From assembly GCF_004103825.1 (NCBI RefSeq), contig NZ_RYFI01000001.1:4238-68237 (forward strand): a stretch of DNA of 64,000 nt. The letters run 5' to 3'. The DNA comes from Hansschlegelia zhihuaiae (lineage in GTDB: Bacteria; Pseudomonadota; Alphaproteobacteria; Rhizobiales; Methylopilaceae). A program made the translations under genes and the position numbers. Shown piece after piece: positions 1 to 9,800 of this stretch (position 1 is its first letter; every line of letters begins with the position of its first letter). The notes under the pieces are model-generated. The model was not told the DNA's origin. It was given only the letters and a program-made list of their open reading frames with translations, and made no database searches.

Positions 1-1
1 G

Positions 2-1120
<1,119 letters not shown>

Positions 1121-1252
1121 CGCGCGTCGCAGTCGGCGCTTTTTTTCATGTGTCAGATTCGGCAGGAATCTGAGAAAGCCGCGCAGACATCTACAAGACG
1201 CGGCCTTCCCGACCCGCTTCCATCCCGTCAGGGGGAACCGGAGGGAAGAAAC

Positions 1253-2377
1253 ATGCAATTACACTTAAATCTCAGAGCCGCGCGTGAAGCGGCCCGACCA
1301 GCGCTGGCGATCCTCGCCGTCGCCGCCGTGAGCGGACTAGCGTCTCAGTCGGCCCTGGCCGACGACAAGAAGAGCGAGCCGATCGTCATCCAGGACCAGG
1401 GCGCCTTCGCGTTCGCGGGCAAGACGATCTCGAACAATGACGGCGGGACGCTGCACTGCGACCACGGCTATGCGCAGTACAACATCCCGGTGAAGCCGCG
1501 CGACCTGCCATTGGTGATGTGGCACAGCGCGAGCTCGATCACCTGGGAGCACTCGCCAGACGGCCGCGACGGCTTCCAGCAGATTTTCCTTCGGAAGAAA
1601 TACCCGGTCTACATCATCGACCTGCCGCGGCAGGGAAAGGCCAGCTGGGCCTGCGTGCCGACGGCCTATGAGCCGGAGATTGGACGCGACCAGGCGACCT
1701 TCGAAGGCTGGCGCTTCGGCACCTGGCCGCTCGGCGGCAAGCCCAAGTTCTTCGACGGGGTTCAGGCGCCCACGAACGATCCGCAATGGCTCGACCAGTT
1801 GCTGCGCGCGCGCTACCCCGAGTTCGAGGACGCCGCAGCCGACCAGTTCGAGGCCGACTCCGTCGCCGACCTCCTGAAGAAGATCGGGCCGTCGGTGCTG
1901 ATCACCCACTCCGGCTCCGGCGTGCGCGGCTGGGTCACGGCGCTCACCACGCCGAGGGTGAAGGGCATCGTCTCCTTCGAGCCGAGCGTGTTCCGCTTCC
2001 CGAAGGGCGAGGCGCCGAAGCCGATCAAGAGCGCGGCGAATGGCGACGTCATCCCGCCCGGCGAGGAGGTCTCGGAGAAGGAGTTCAAGAAGCTCACGCG
2101 GATCCCGATCCAGATCATCGTCGGCGACTACGTCCCCAACAAGCCGAGCGAGCTGGCGGGGCCCGAGCGGCGCCGCATCACGGTGGTCTACGCCAAGGCC
2201 TTCATCAAGGCGATCAACGACCGCGGCGGCGACGCCGAGCTGGTCGAGCTGCCGAAGAAGGGCCTGACCGGCAACACGCATCTCATGATGCTCGACCTCA
2301 ACAACGACAAGGTCGCGGAGATCGTGGCGGACTTTCTCAAGAAGAAGAATCTCGACAAGCGGACCAGCGCCGACTGA
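1253..2377 (+). CDS. Exported alpha/beta-fold hydrolase (esterase-like)
   Basis: A 374-residue predicted serine hydrolase. An ATG at 1253 preceded by GGAGGGAAG is preferred over the in-frame ATG at 1148 because it gives both a ribosome site and a clean signal peptide: a basic start, then an Ala/Val-rich core ending around SALA-DD. The nucleophile elbow is VLITHSGSG, a variant of GxSxG. Near the C-terminus GNTHLMMLDLNND supplies the likely catalytic His, and IIVGDY the usual strand before the acid residue. The substrate cannot be told. It lies upstream of an exported amidohydrolase and an exported HpcH/HpaI-type protein, which suggests a shared periplasmic degradative role (inference). A terminator follows at 2430. 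Confidence 0.85.
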   Translation: MQLHLNLRAAREAARPALAILAVAAVSGLASQSALADDKKSEPIVIQDQGAFAFAGKTISNNDGGTLHCDHGYAQYNIPVKPRDLPLVMWHSASSITWEHSPDGRDGFQQIFLRKKYPVYIIDLPRQGKASWACVPTAYEPEIGRDQATFEGWRFGTWPLGGKPKFFDGVQAPTNDPQWLDQLLRARYPEFEDAAADQFEADSVADLLKKIGPSVLITHSGSGVRGWVTALTTPRVKGIVSFEPSVFRFPKGEAPKPIKSAANGDVIPPGEEVSEKEFKKLTRIPIQIIVGDYVPNKPSELAGPERRRITVVYAKAFIKAINDRGGDAELVELPKKGLTGNTHLMMLDLNNDKVAEIVADFLKKKNLDKRTSAD

Positions 2378-2429
2378 GTCGAGCAGGGGCGCCCGCTGAG
2401 CTCGGGCCATCCTTTCAAGCGTGAACTTC

Positions 2430-2459
2430 GGGCCGTCCGCGCTGCGGGCGGCCCATTTT
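2430..2459 (+). terminator. Rho-independent terminator after the alpha/beta hydrolase
   Basis: An 11-bp GC-rich stem (2430-2440 with 2444-2454, one G-T wobble) closes a 3-base loop and is followed by TTTT. It lies about 50 bases after the hydrolase stop, so the amidohydrolase downstream probably has its own promoter. Confidence 0.75.
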
Positions 2460-2596
2460 CGACGGACACGCGCGTCCGGACAGCGGTCCGTTCGAATGTG
2501 CGCAAGTTTCTGACAAGCGCGCAGGATCATGAAATACGCCGCGCGGCCGGCTCCCTAAGACCTCCCCATCAACAAAACAAAAAAGGGGGAGGACCG

Positions 2597-4135
2597 ATGT
2601 CAGACCACGACCATGAAGTGCCGGGTCACGACCATCACGATTGCTGCGGCGGCGCCACGCGCCGCGGCGTGCTGGGGGCCGGCCTTGCGGTCGGCGCCGG
2701 CGCGTTCCTGTCGCAGATCGTGTCCGGGGAGGTGAAGGCCGCGCCCTCGGACGCCACGCTGTCGGCGCTCGCACGGGCCGGCTCCTCAGCCCCGATCCTG
2801 CTCAAGGGCGGGATCGTGCTGAGCATGGATCCCAAGGTGGGGAACTTCGAGAAGGGCGACGTGCTGATCCGCAACGGCAAGATCAAGGCCGTCGGACCGA
2901 AGATCGACGCCCATGCGCTCGAGATCGACGCCCGGGGCATGATCGTCATGCCGGGCTTCATCGACACCCATCACCACCAGTACGAGACCGCGCTGCGCAG
3001 CATACTGGCCGACGGCCTGCTGTCCTCGACCGAGGACATGCCGGTGAGCTACATCTCGCTGATCCAAGGGGTCTATACGCCGCTTTACACGCCCGACGAC
3101 GCGTATATGTCGGTGCTGGTCGCCTCGCTTAGCCAGCTGAACAACGGCACGACGACGACCGTCGACACCTCGCAGGTCAACAACTCGCCCGAGCATACCG
3201 ACGCCATGGTCAAGGCGTTGCGGGACTCCGGCCGCCGCGCGCTGTTCGCCTATTCCGGGGGCGTCGGTCCCGACGCGAAGTTCCCGCAGGACATCGTCCG
3301 GGTGAAGGAACAGTACTTCTCCTCGAAGGACCAGCTTCTGACGCTCGGGCTCGGAACCGGCACGGACCAGACCCTGTGGGCGCTCGCCCGCTCGATCGAC
3401 GTGCCGATCATCTCGCACATCGTCGGGCCGTTCGGCTCGGAGCCCGGCCTGATGGCGGCCTACAAGGCCGGCGCGATGGGGCCGGACAACGAATACATCC
3501 ACTGCACCGAGCTGTCCGACGACATGTGGAAGGCGATCGCCGACACCGGCGGCAAGGTCTCGATCGGGCCCGCCATCGAGATGCAGATGCGCCACGGCAT
3601 GCCGCCCTTCCTCAAGGCGCTGAGCCTCAAGGTTCCGCTCAGCCTCAGCGTCGACGTCGAATGCAACATGACGGCCGACATGTTCACCATCATGCGCTCG
3701 GCCTTCACGCTGCAGCGCGCGCTCGTCAACCAGAAGCGTCTGAACGGCCAGACCAGGACCCAGCCGCTGCTGACCTGCAACGACACGATCAAGCTCGCGA
3801 CGCTCGGCGGCGCCGACTGCGCGCATCTCGCCGACAAGGTGGGCTCGCTGACGCCGGGCAAGGAAGCCGACGTCATCCTGCTCAACGCCAATCTCATCAA
3901 CGTCTTCCCGCTCAACAACGCGCCCGGCGCGGTGGTGACGCTGATGGACACCAGCAATGTCGACACGGTGTTCGTCGCCGGCAAGCTGAAGAAGTGGCGG
4001 GGCCGCCTGGTCGACGTCGACATCGGCGCGTTGCGGCGGCGCATCGACGCCTCGCGCGACAGCCTGCTGGCCAAGGCGGGGCTCAGCCTCGACCTGTTCG
4101 GCTCCTGTTGCCAGGCCAAAGGCGCGCTGGATTAG
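2597..4135 (+). CDS. Tat-exported amidohydrolase-superfamily metalloenzyme
   Basis: A 512-residue amidohydrolase of the cytosine/atrazine/S-adenosylhomocysteine deaminase-like group. The start at 2597 follows GGGGGAGGA and leaves a His/Cys-rich leader (MSDHDHEVPGHDHHDCC) before a twin-arginine signal (TRRGVLGAG, then a hydrophobic stretch), so the folded enzyme is probably exported with its metal. The metal site is visible: GFIDTHHHQ near residue 120, a His in IISHIVG, a His in YIHCTEL and an Asp in LSVDVE. The C-terminal beta-sandwich segment (GKEADVILLNANL) is also present. The reaction (deamination, dechlorination or amide hydrolysis) cannot be read from sequence. It is flanked by exported hydrolase genes on both sides. 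Confidence 0.88.
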   Translation: MSDHDHEVPGHDHHDCCGGATRRGVLGAGLAVGAGAFLSQIVSGEVKAAPSDATLSALARAGSSAPILLKGGIVLSMDPKVGNFEKGDVLIRNGKIKAVGPKIDAHALEIDARGMIVMPGFIDTHHHQYETALRSILADGLLSSTEDMPVSYISLIQGVYTPLYTPDDAYMSVLVASLSQLNNGTTTTVDTSQVNNSPEHTDAMVKALRDSGRRALFAYSGGVGPDAKFPQDIVRVKEQYFSSKDQLLTLGLGTGTDQTLWALARSIDVPIISHIVGPFGSEPGLMAAYKAGAMGPDNEYIHCTELSDDMWKAIADTGGKVSIGPAIEMQMRHGMPPFLKALSLKVPLSLSVDVECNMTADMFTIMRSAFTLQRALVNQKRLNGQTRTQPLLTCNDTIKLATLGGADCAHLADKVGSLTPGKEADVILLNANLINVFPLNNAPGAVVTLMDTSNVDTVFVAGKLKKWRGRLVDVDIGALRRRIDASRDSLLAKAGLSLDLFGSCCQAKGALD

Positions 4136-4195
4136 GGCGTTATCCGACCGGTTTGGATCGGGGTTGGATTCCCGAGGGCGTTCTATCGCGATTCA

Positions 4196-4224
4196 GACTG
4201 CCGGCCGGAAGGAGGCCGGCAGTC
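4196..4224 (+). terminator. Perfect 11-bp hairpin downstream of the amidohydrolase
   Basis: GACTGCCGGCC at 4196-4206 pairs exactly with 4214-4224 across a 7-base loop. There is no T-tract, so it may be a weak or Rho-assisted terminator or an mRNA 3' end stabiliser. Confidence 0.55.
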
Positions 4225-4354
4225 ATGGCGACGCCTCTTTCGACAGGGTGTTCAAGGTCACCGGCATGGACGTCTTTGAAGTCCACGTGCGCTGTACGCC
4301 GATAAATGTTCGCTACGCGCCAAGTCGAAATAGTTCCGGACGTTTATCGTAGTC

Positions 4355-4411
4355 ATGCATATGTGCAAATATAATCTACCGGTTGGCGGCAATAATAATG
4401 CACATGCGCAA
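4355..4411 (+). promoter_or_regulatory. TATAAT -10 box bracketed by two 14-base direct repeats
   Basis: ATGCATATGTGCAA (4355-4368) and ATGCACATGCGCAA (4398-4411) match at 12 of 14 positions, 43 bases apart, about four helical turns. Each is close to palindromic (TGCAyATGyGCA). A perfect TATAAT lies at 4370-4375 between them, but the -35 position is poor, as in activator-dependent promoters. The AraC-type gene at 5623 is the obvious candidate regulator, although the near-palindromy would also suit a dimeric repressor. Inference only. Confidence 0.45.
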
Positions 4412-4531
4412 GGATAGGCTATCAGCGAATAGCCAAAATAATGAAACGCCTGCCAGCGCCGCATCGGTCGACGGCCCGTCGCGCGAGGCGCCCGTTCGTT
4501 CACAAAAAACTCGATACGGGAGGAAATGCAG

Positions 4532-5401
4532 ATGCGTCGGAGATCGAGATTGATGGCTGCCGCGGTCGCGGCCGTCGCGGCGACCATAATGCTTGGAAAT
4601 CAATCGGTGCGCGCCCAGTCCGGCGGCATCGATCCGGACACCTGGGTGTACGGGCCGCGCAACGACGACACGACAGGCGGCCTGATCTGGAACCCCGCCA
4701 AGAAGCAAATGAACAAGGGTAGAATCGTCATCGGCCGCACGGTCAGCACCTCTGACCTCAGCGCGATGAATGAGACGTACTGCTCCCAGGCGAGTCAGGG
4801 CAACGCCGACTTCACCTGGACCGAGATGCAGCATTCGGCGATCGACTGGGGCGACGCCTGGCGGATGTGGGCCTATGGATCGTCGGACAAATGCGCCGGC
4901 CGGAAGGCTGTGCCGGGGGTCCGCGTCGCCTACACCGACGAGCGCGAGATCCAGCATGCGCTCGATGGCGGCGCCATGGTGCTGGTCGTGCCGACGGTCG
5001 ACACCGTGGAGGAGGCCCGCGAAGTCGTGCAGTGGGCCTATTTCCCGCCCATGGGACGACGCAGCCAGGGCGGCAGCCAGACCGCGACCGTGCTCGCTCC
5101 CTGGCTCCCCGCCGACGTGAGCTACCGACAGACGTTCAACAACAACCTCGTGCTGATCGTGATGATCGAAACCATCGAGGGCGTGAAGAACGCGGCCAAG
5201 ATCGCCCAGGTTCCGGGGATCGACGGCGTGTTCGCGGCCTCGAGCGACCTCGGCAACTTCTCGGGCTATATCGAGGGAGACCCGCAATACGAAAAGCTGA
5301 TCAAGCACATCAGCAAGAGCACGCTGGGGGCGGGCAAGCGCCTGTGCGGGCCGGTGCGCTGGAAGGGCGTTCGGCCGGGATTCACCTGCTTCCAGGAATG
5401 A
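4532..5401 (+). CDS. Exported HpcH/HpaI aldolase-family protein
   Basis: A 289-residue member of the HpcH/HpaI (2-keto-3-deoxy acid aldolase/citrate lyase beta) superfamily, normally cytoplasmic class II aldolases. The ATG at 4532 sits 8 bases after GGGAGG, whereas the ATG at 4526 is only 2 bases away from it, so 4532 is chosen. The N-terminus is a classical Sec signal (RRRSR, hydrophobic core, cleavage near VRA-QS). Family residues are recognisable: acidic-His segment WTEMQHS, the Arg motif MGRRSQGG, the metal-binding Glu in VMIETIEG and the Asp in AASSDLG. Export of such a fold is unusual and the substrate is unknown. A strong terminator follows. Confidence 0.83.
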   Translation: MRRRSRLMAAAVAAVAATIMLGNQSVRAQSGGIDPDTWVYGPRNDDTTGGLIWNPAKKQMNKGRIVIGRTVSTSDLSAMNETYCSQASQGNADFTWTEMQHSAIDWGDAWRMWAYGSSDKCAGRKAVPGVRVAYTDEREIQHALDGGAMVLVVPTVDTVEEAREVVQWAYFPPMGRRSQGGSQTATVLAPWLPADVSYRQTFNNNLVLIVMIETIEGVKNAAKIAQVPGIDGVFAASSDLGNFSGYIEGDPQYEKLIKHISKSTLGAGKRLCGPVRWKGVRPGFTCFQE

Positions 5402-5453
5402 CCGCGCGCGCCTGACGGGTCGAGCGACGACACGACCGTCGCTGGTCGACGGA

Positions 5454-5494
5454 GGCTGCGTCCGGCGTTTGACCGGACGCAGCCGGATCATTTT
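5454..5494 (+). terminator. Rho-independent terminator after the HpcH/HpaI gene
   Basis: A 12-bp perfect stem (5454-5465 with 5473-5484) closes a 7-base loop, and TTTT lies at 5491-5494. It separates the aldolase gene from the convergent AraC gene. Confidence 0.78.
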
Positions 5495-5622
5495 CGCGAG
5501 CGCCAGAAGCGCGCTCCGCTGTCGGACGCCGGTTTTCCCTCACGCCACGACTGGGGCGACGAGCCCTGCGATCCAAGTAGCTGGTGGACGCCAGACCACC
5601 GTCGGGCATGACGGCTGGGGCC

Positions 5623-6510
5623 CTACCCCTCCGTCGCCTGCAGCTGGTAGCGGCCAGGCGTCGTCCCGACCGCGCGGCGGAACGCGTAGGTGAAATGGCT
5701 TTGGTTGCAGAAGCCGACCGCCAGCCCGATCTCGGCGAGCGGCAGCCGCTTTTCCCGCAGCAGCCTTTCGCTCTCCCGGATGCGCTCCTGCATGACGAAG
5801 CGGTGGGGGCTGAGGCCGGTCGCCTTCTTGAACATGCGGGCGAACTCGAAGGGGCTCTGCCCGAGCAGCGCCGCGAGGCCCGCGAGGCTGATCTCGCTGT
5901 CGAGGTGTGACCGCACCCAGTCGCTGACCCGGGAGAGCTGCTCCGCCGACAGCCGCCGGTCGACCAGTTCGACCGAGCCCGCGCCCGAGTAGCGCGCCCG
6001 CAGATAGGACAGCAGCGAGAGCGAGGCGTATTCCGAGAAGGTCGGTCCCGAGGGGCAGCCGCGGTCGAGCTCGGCCAGCATCTCGTCGATGAAGCAGGAC
6101 ACCACTTTGTCCTCCTTCTTCACGAGATGCAGGAAGTTCGGCTTGGCGAAGCGCCTGTCGTCCCCGAACAGGCGGCCGACCAGCGGCCCGCTCAACTCGA
6201 CCACGATGCGCTGGCGCTCACCCTCCACGCGGGGCGACTGGATCTCGTAATGTCTCGGACAGACGAACACTGTGCCGCGCGCCAGCCGGTAGTCGTGCGG
6301 CGTCCGCCCGGTCCCGTAGCGGACCCTGCCGGGGCCAGTGTGGATCATCAGGATGTCGCTCGGCAGCCAGACGCATCCGACCGGCTCGGTCCGCGCGGAG
6401 AGCTTCTCGATCAGGAAGCCCGACCATGGCGTGCGGTCGCTCGAGACGGGCGGATCGTCGACGCCCAGGCTCTCCTGAACGCCGTCCACGATTCTCTGGA
6501 TGCGCCTCAC
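5623..6510 (-). CDS. AraC-family transcriptional regulator
   Basis: A 295-residue regulator. The N-terminal two-thirds is a cupin-like sensing region (for example TPHDYRLARGTVFVCPRHYE), and the C-terminal 100 residues carry the double helix-turn-helix of AraC/XylS proteins (ISLAGLAALLGQSPFEFARM, then LAEIGLAVGFCNQSHFTYAF, ending TTPGRYQ). It is transcribed toward the HpcH/HpaI gene, and the terminator at 5454 lies between them. A role in controlling the neighbouring exported enzymes is suggested by position only. The ligand is unknown. Confidence 0.9.
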   Translation of the reverse strand: MRRIQRIVDGVQESLGVDDPPVSSDRTPWSGFLIEKLSARTEPVGCVWLPSDILMIHTGPGRVRYGTGRTPHDYRLARGTVFVCPRHYEIQSPRVEGERQRIVVELSGPLVGRLFGDDRRFAKPNFLHLVKKEDKVVSCFIDEMLAELDRGCPSGPTFSEYASLSLLSYLRARYSGAGSVELVDRRLSAEQLSRVSDWVRSHLDSEISLAGLAALLGQSPFEFARMFKKATGLSPHRFVMQERIRESERLLREKRLPLAEIGLAVGFCNQSHFTYAFRRAVGTTPGRYQLQATEG

Positions 6511-6889
6511 GGTCTTTAGGCTCCGCCCTTGCCGCCCGACGAGAACAATAAATGACGACTGCGTGCGCAGCGCGCGTCAAATCTCTTTCTTGTTAACGAC
6601 GAGATCCTGTCGCGCTTCATTGTCCTCGACTTACCCGTTCGAGTAGAAAACCGCATGATGTCTCCCGCGCGCCGACTCGAATATCGGGGAGATCATCGCC
6701 AGTGCGAGAACAAGACTTTTGCGCTGCACAAAATATATATCGCGGTGCGAGATTGGGGGAATCGGCGACCCCCTGCGGGCTGCGTCTTCACGCGGGGCGA
6801 GCCCGACGCGCCGACATCTCATGCGTGTAAGTACGTATTGAATACACGTAATGATTGTTTAACGTCTCGGCTTCAGCCGGGGCGCGCAG
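6511..6889. other. 379-base AT-richer intergenic region with a short inverted repeat
   Basis: This stretch separates the divergently oriented araC-type gene and the restriction-methylation gene. It has AT-rich patches (around 6580-6660 and 6725-6745). An inverted repeat CGTGTA (6824-6829) / TACACG (6843-6848) sits about 40 bases before the methyltransferase start and could be an operator. No gene is supported. Confidence 0.5.
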
Positions 6890-9800
6890 GTGGCGGACGA
6901 GGTCGGATCATTCATCGCCCGCTGGACCGGCCGGGAGGGCGGCGCCGAGCGGGCCAACTACCAGATGTTCCTGGCCGAGTTCTGCGACATCCTCGGCGTC
7001 GCGCGGCCCGAGCCCGCAGGGGCCGAACGGGAGCGCAACGATTACGCCTTCGAGCGGGCCGTGCTGCCGCGCGAGGCCGAGGGCGGCCGCAAGCGCATCG
7101 ATCTCTACAAGCGCGGCTGCTTCATCCTGGAGGCCAAGCAGTCGCGCCTGCCGGGGGCCGCGAAGGCGCTGCCCGAACAGGCGTCGCTCTTCACGGACAC
7201 GGCGCCGCTCGGCCGCCGCTCGGCGGCGCGCGGCTGGGACGTGATGATGCAGAACGCCCGCCGGCAGGCGGAGACTTACGTCTTCCTGCTCGATGCCGAC
7301 CATCCGGCGCCGCCCTTCGTCATCGTCTGCGACGTTGGCCATTGCCTCGAGCTCTACGCCGACTTCAGCGGGACCGGCCGCGCCTATGGCTATTTCCCGC
7401 ATCGGCAGGGCTTTCGGATCTATCTGGAGGACCTGCGCGGGCCCGAGGCCCGTCAGCTTCTCGCCACGGTCTGGACCGATCCGCTCTCGCTCGACCCGGC
7501 GCGGCAGGCCGCAAAAGTCACGCGCGACGTCGCGAGCCGCCTCGCGGCGGTGTCGAAGGCGCTGGAGAAGCATCGCCGCGCCGAGGACGTCGCGCATTTC
7601 CTCATGAGGTGCATCTTCACGATGTTCGCCGACGGGGTCGACCTCCTGCCGCGCGGCTCGTTCACGGCCTTGCTGGAGGAGTGCCTCGAAAATCCGGACG
7701 GCTTCGCCCCGATGCTGACGGAGCTCTGGGCGCGCATGGACGAGAAGGACGGCGAGCGCTTCTCCACCGCGCTCGGCCGGCATGTGCGCCACTTCAACGG
7801 CAATCTGTTCTCCGGCGCCCGCGCCTTCCCGCTCGCCCGCGAGGAGATCGGCGAGCTGCTGGCGGCGGCGAGATACAGCTGGACCGAGGTCGACCCCGCG
7901 ATCTTCGGCGCCCTTCTCGAACAGGCGCTCGACAAGGACGAGCGGCGGCGGCTCGGCGCGCATTACACGCCGCGCGCCTATGTCCAGCGTCTGGTCGAGG
8001 CGACCGTGATGGTCGCGCTGCGCGCCGATTGGCAGGCGGCGCTCACGATGGCGGAGGCCGCGAAGGAGGCCGGCGACGAGAGGCGGGCCGTCGCCATCGT
8101 GCGCGCTTTCCTCAGGAAGCTCTGCGCCACGCGGGTGCTCGACCCGGCCTGCGGCACCGGCAATTTCCTCTATGTCGCGCTGGAGCTGATGAAGGCGCTC
8201 GAGGGCGAGGCGCTGGAGACGCTGGCGAAACTCGGCGAGCCCGAAAGCATGGAGTTCGACCGCGAGACCGTAGACCCGCACCAATTCCTCGGGCTGGAGC
8301 TCAACCCCCGAGCGGCGGCGATCGCCGAGCTCGTGGTTTGGATCGGCTACCTCCAGCAGCACTACCGCACCCGCACCGGCCACCCGAGCGAGCCGATCCT
8401 CCGCGCCTTCAAGACCATCAATTTCGGGTCCGGCGCCCCCTACGACGCCGTGCTGACCTGGGCGGGCTTCCCGCTTCCGAAGGTCGAGACCAAAGCCGGC
8501 CGGCGGGTCGAGACCTATCCGAACGCGCGGCGGCCGGAATGGCCGGAGGCGGAGTTCATCGTGGGGAACCCGCCGTTCATCGGCGGGAAGGACATTCGAT
8601 CACGGCTCTCGGCCGGCTACGCCGAAGCGCTTTGGCGCGCGCATCCGGAGATTAACGAAAGCGCGGACTACGTCATGTTCTGGTGGGATCGGGCGGCCGA
8701 CCTCCTCACCCGAGAAGGCGCCGCGTTGCGCCGGTTTGGACTGGTCACCACCAACTCGATCAGCCAGGTGTTCCAGCGCCGCGTCATGGAACGACGCCTT
8801 GCGGCCAAGACGCCGTTGTCGCTCGTCTACGCCGTGCCCGACCATCCCTGGACCAAGGCGACCGCCGGCTCCGCCGCTGTCCGGATCGCGATGACGGTCG
8901 CGGAGGCCGGATCGGCCGACGGCGTCCTGGCGGAGACGACGTCTGAACGCGGCCTCGACACCGATGCGCCGGAGATCGCGATGCACGTCCGGCTTGGGCG
9001 GATCAACGCCGACCTGAGTATCGGCGTCGACTCAACCCAAGCGAAGAAGCTGATGGCGGCCGAAGGCTTGTGCTCGCCCGGAGCCAAGCTTCACGGCGCC
9101 GGCTTCCTGATCTCTCGCAGCAAAGCCGCCGAGCTGGGATTGGGCAGGCGACCGGGATTGGAGCGCCATATCCGGCCCTACCGCAACGGTCGGGACCTGA
9201 CGTCTCGTCCACGCGACGTGCTGGCCATCGATTTGTTCGGCCTCTCGGCGGAAGACATTCGACGGCGATTTCCGGAGGCTTACCAACATCTCGCTTTAAC
9301 GGTGCGCCCCCAGCGCGAAGCGCAAGTCGCAAGGTCGGCGACCGCGGACGCTGTCGCCTATCTCGAGAAATGGTGGCTATTCGGAAAACCTAGACCCGAA
9401 CTTCGCGCAGCGCTGGTCAGACTGCCCCGTTACATCGCCACGGTCGAAACCGCGAAGCATCGCGTCTTTCAGTTCCTCGATTCAGTAATCCTTGCGGACA
9501 ACATGCTCATCGTCGTGGCCGACAACGACGCGGCGACGCTCGCTGTCTTGTCGAGCTCTGTCCATCGGGTCTGGACGTCTGCTTCAGGTGGATCGCTCGA
9601 GGACAGACCCCGCTACACGAAGTCTCAGTGCTTCGATCCCTTCCCCTTCCCCGACCCCTCGCCCGCCCTCCGCGCGTCGCTCGCCGCCGCGGGCGAGGAG
9701 CTCGACGCTCTGCGCAAGAGCGTGCAGGCGGAGCATCCGGACATCACGCTGACCGCGCTCTACAACGTGCTGGAAAAGCTTCGCGCCGGGGCGGCGCTGA

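Larger units (their letters stand above)
4136..4531. other. 396-base intergenic region with hairpin, promoter and repeat sites
   Basis: No gene is convincing here. The first part carries the 11-bp hairpin at 4196-4224. The second part (about 4300-4450) is clearly AT-richer than its surroundings, with a TATAAT hexamer and two near-identical 14-base sites. It most likely holds the control region of the HpcH/HpaI-type gene. Confidence 0.7.

Noticed and set aside
1121-1150. A uvrB terminator at the T7 run (1140-1146)
   Set aside because: There is a T-run after a GC-rich stretch, but the preceding bases do not form a stem longer than four pairs.
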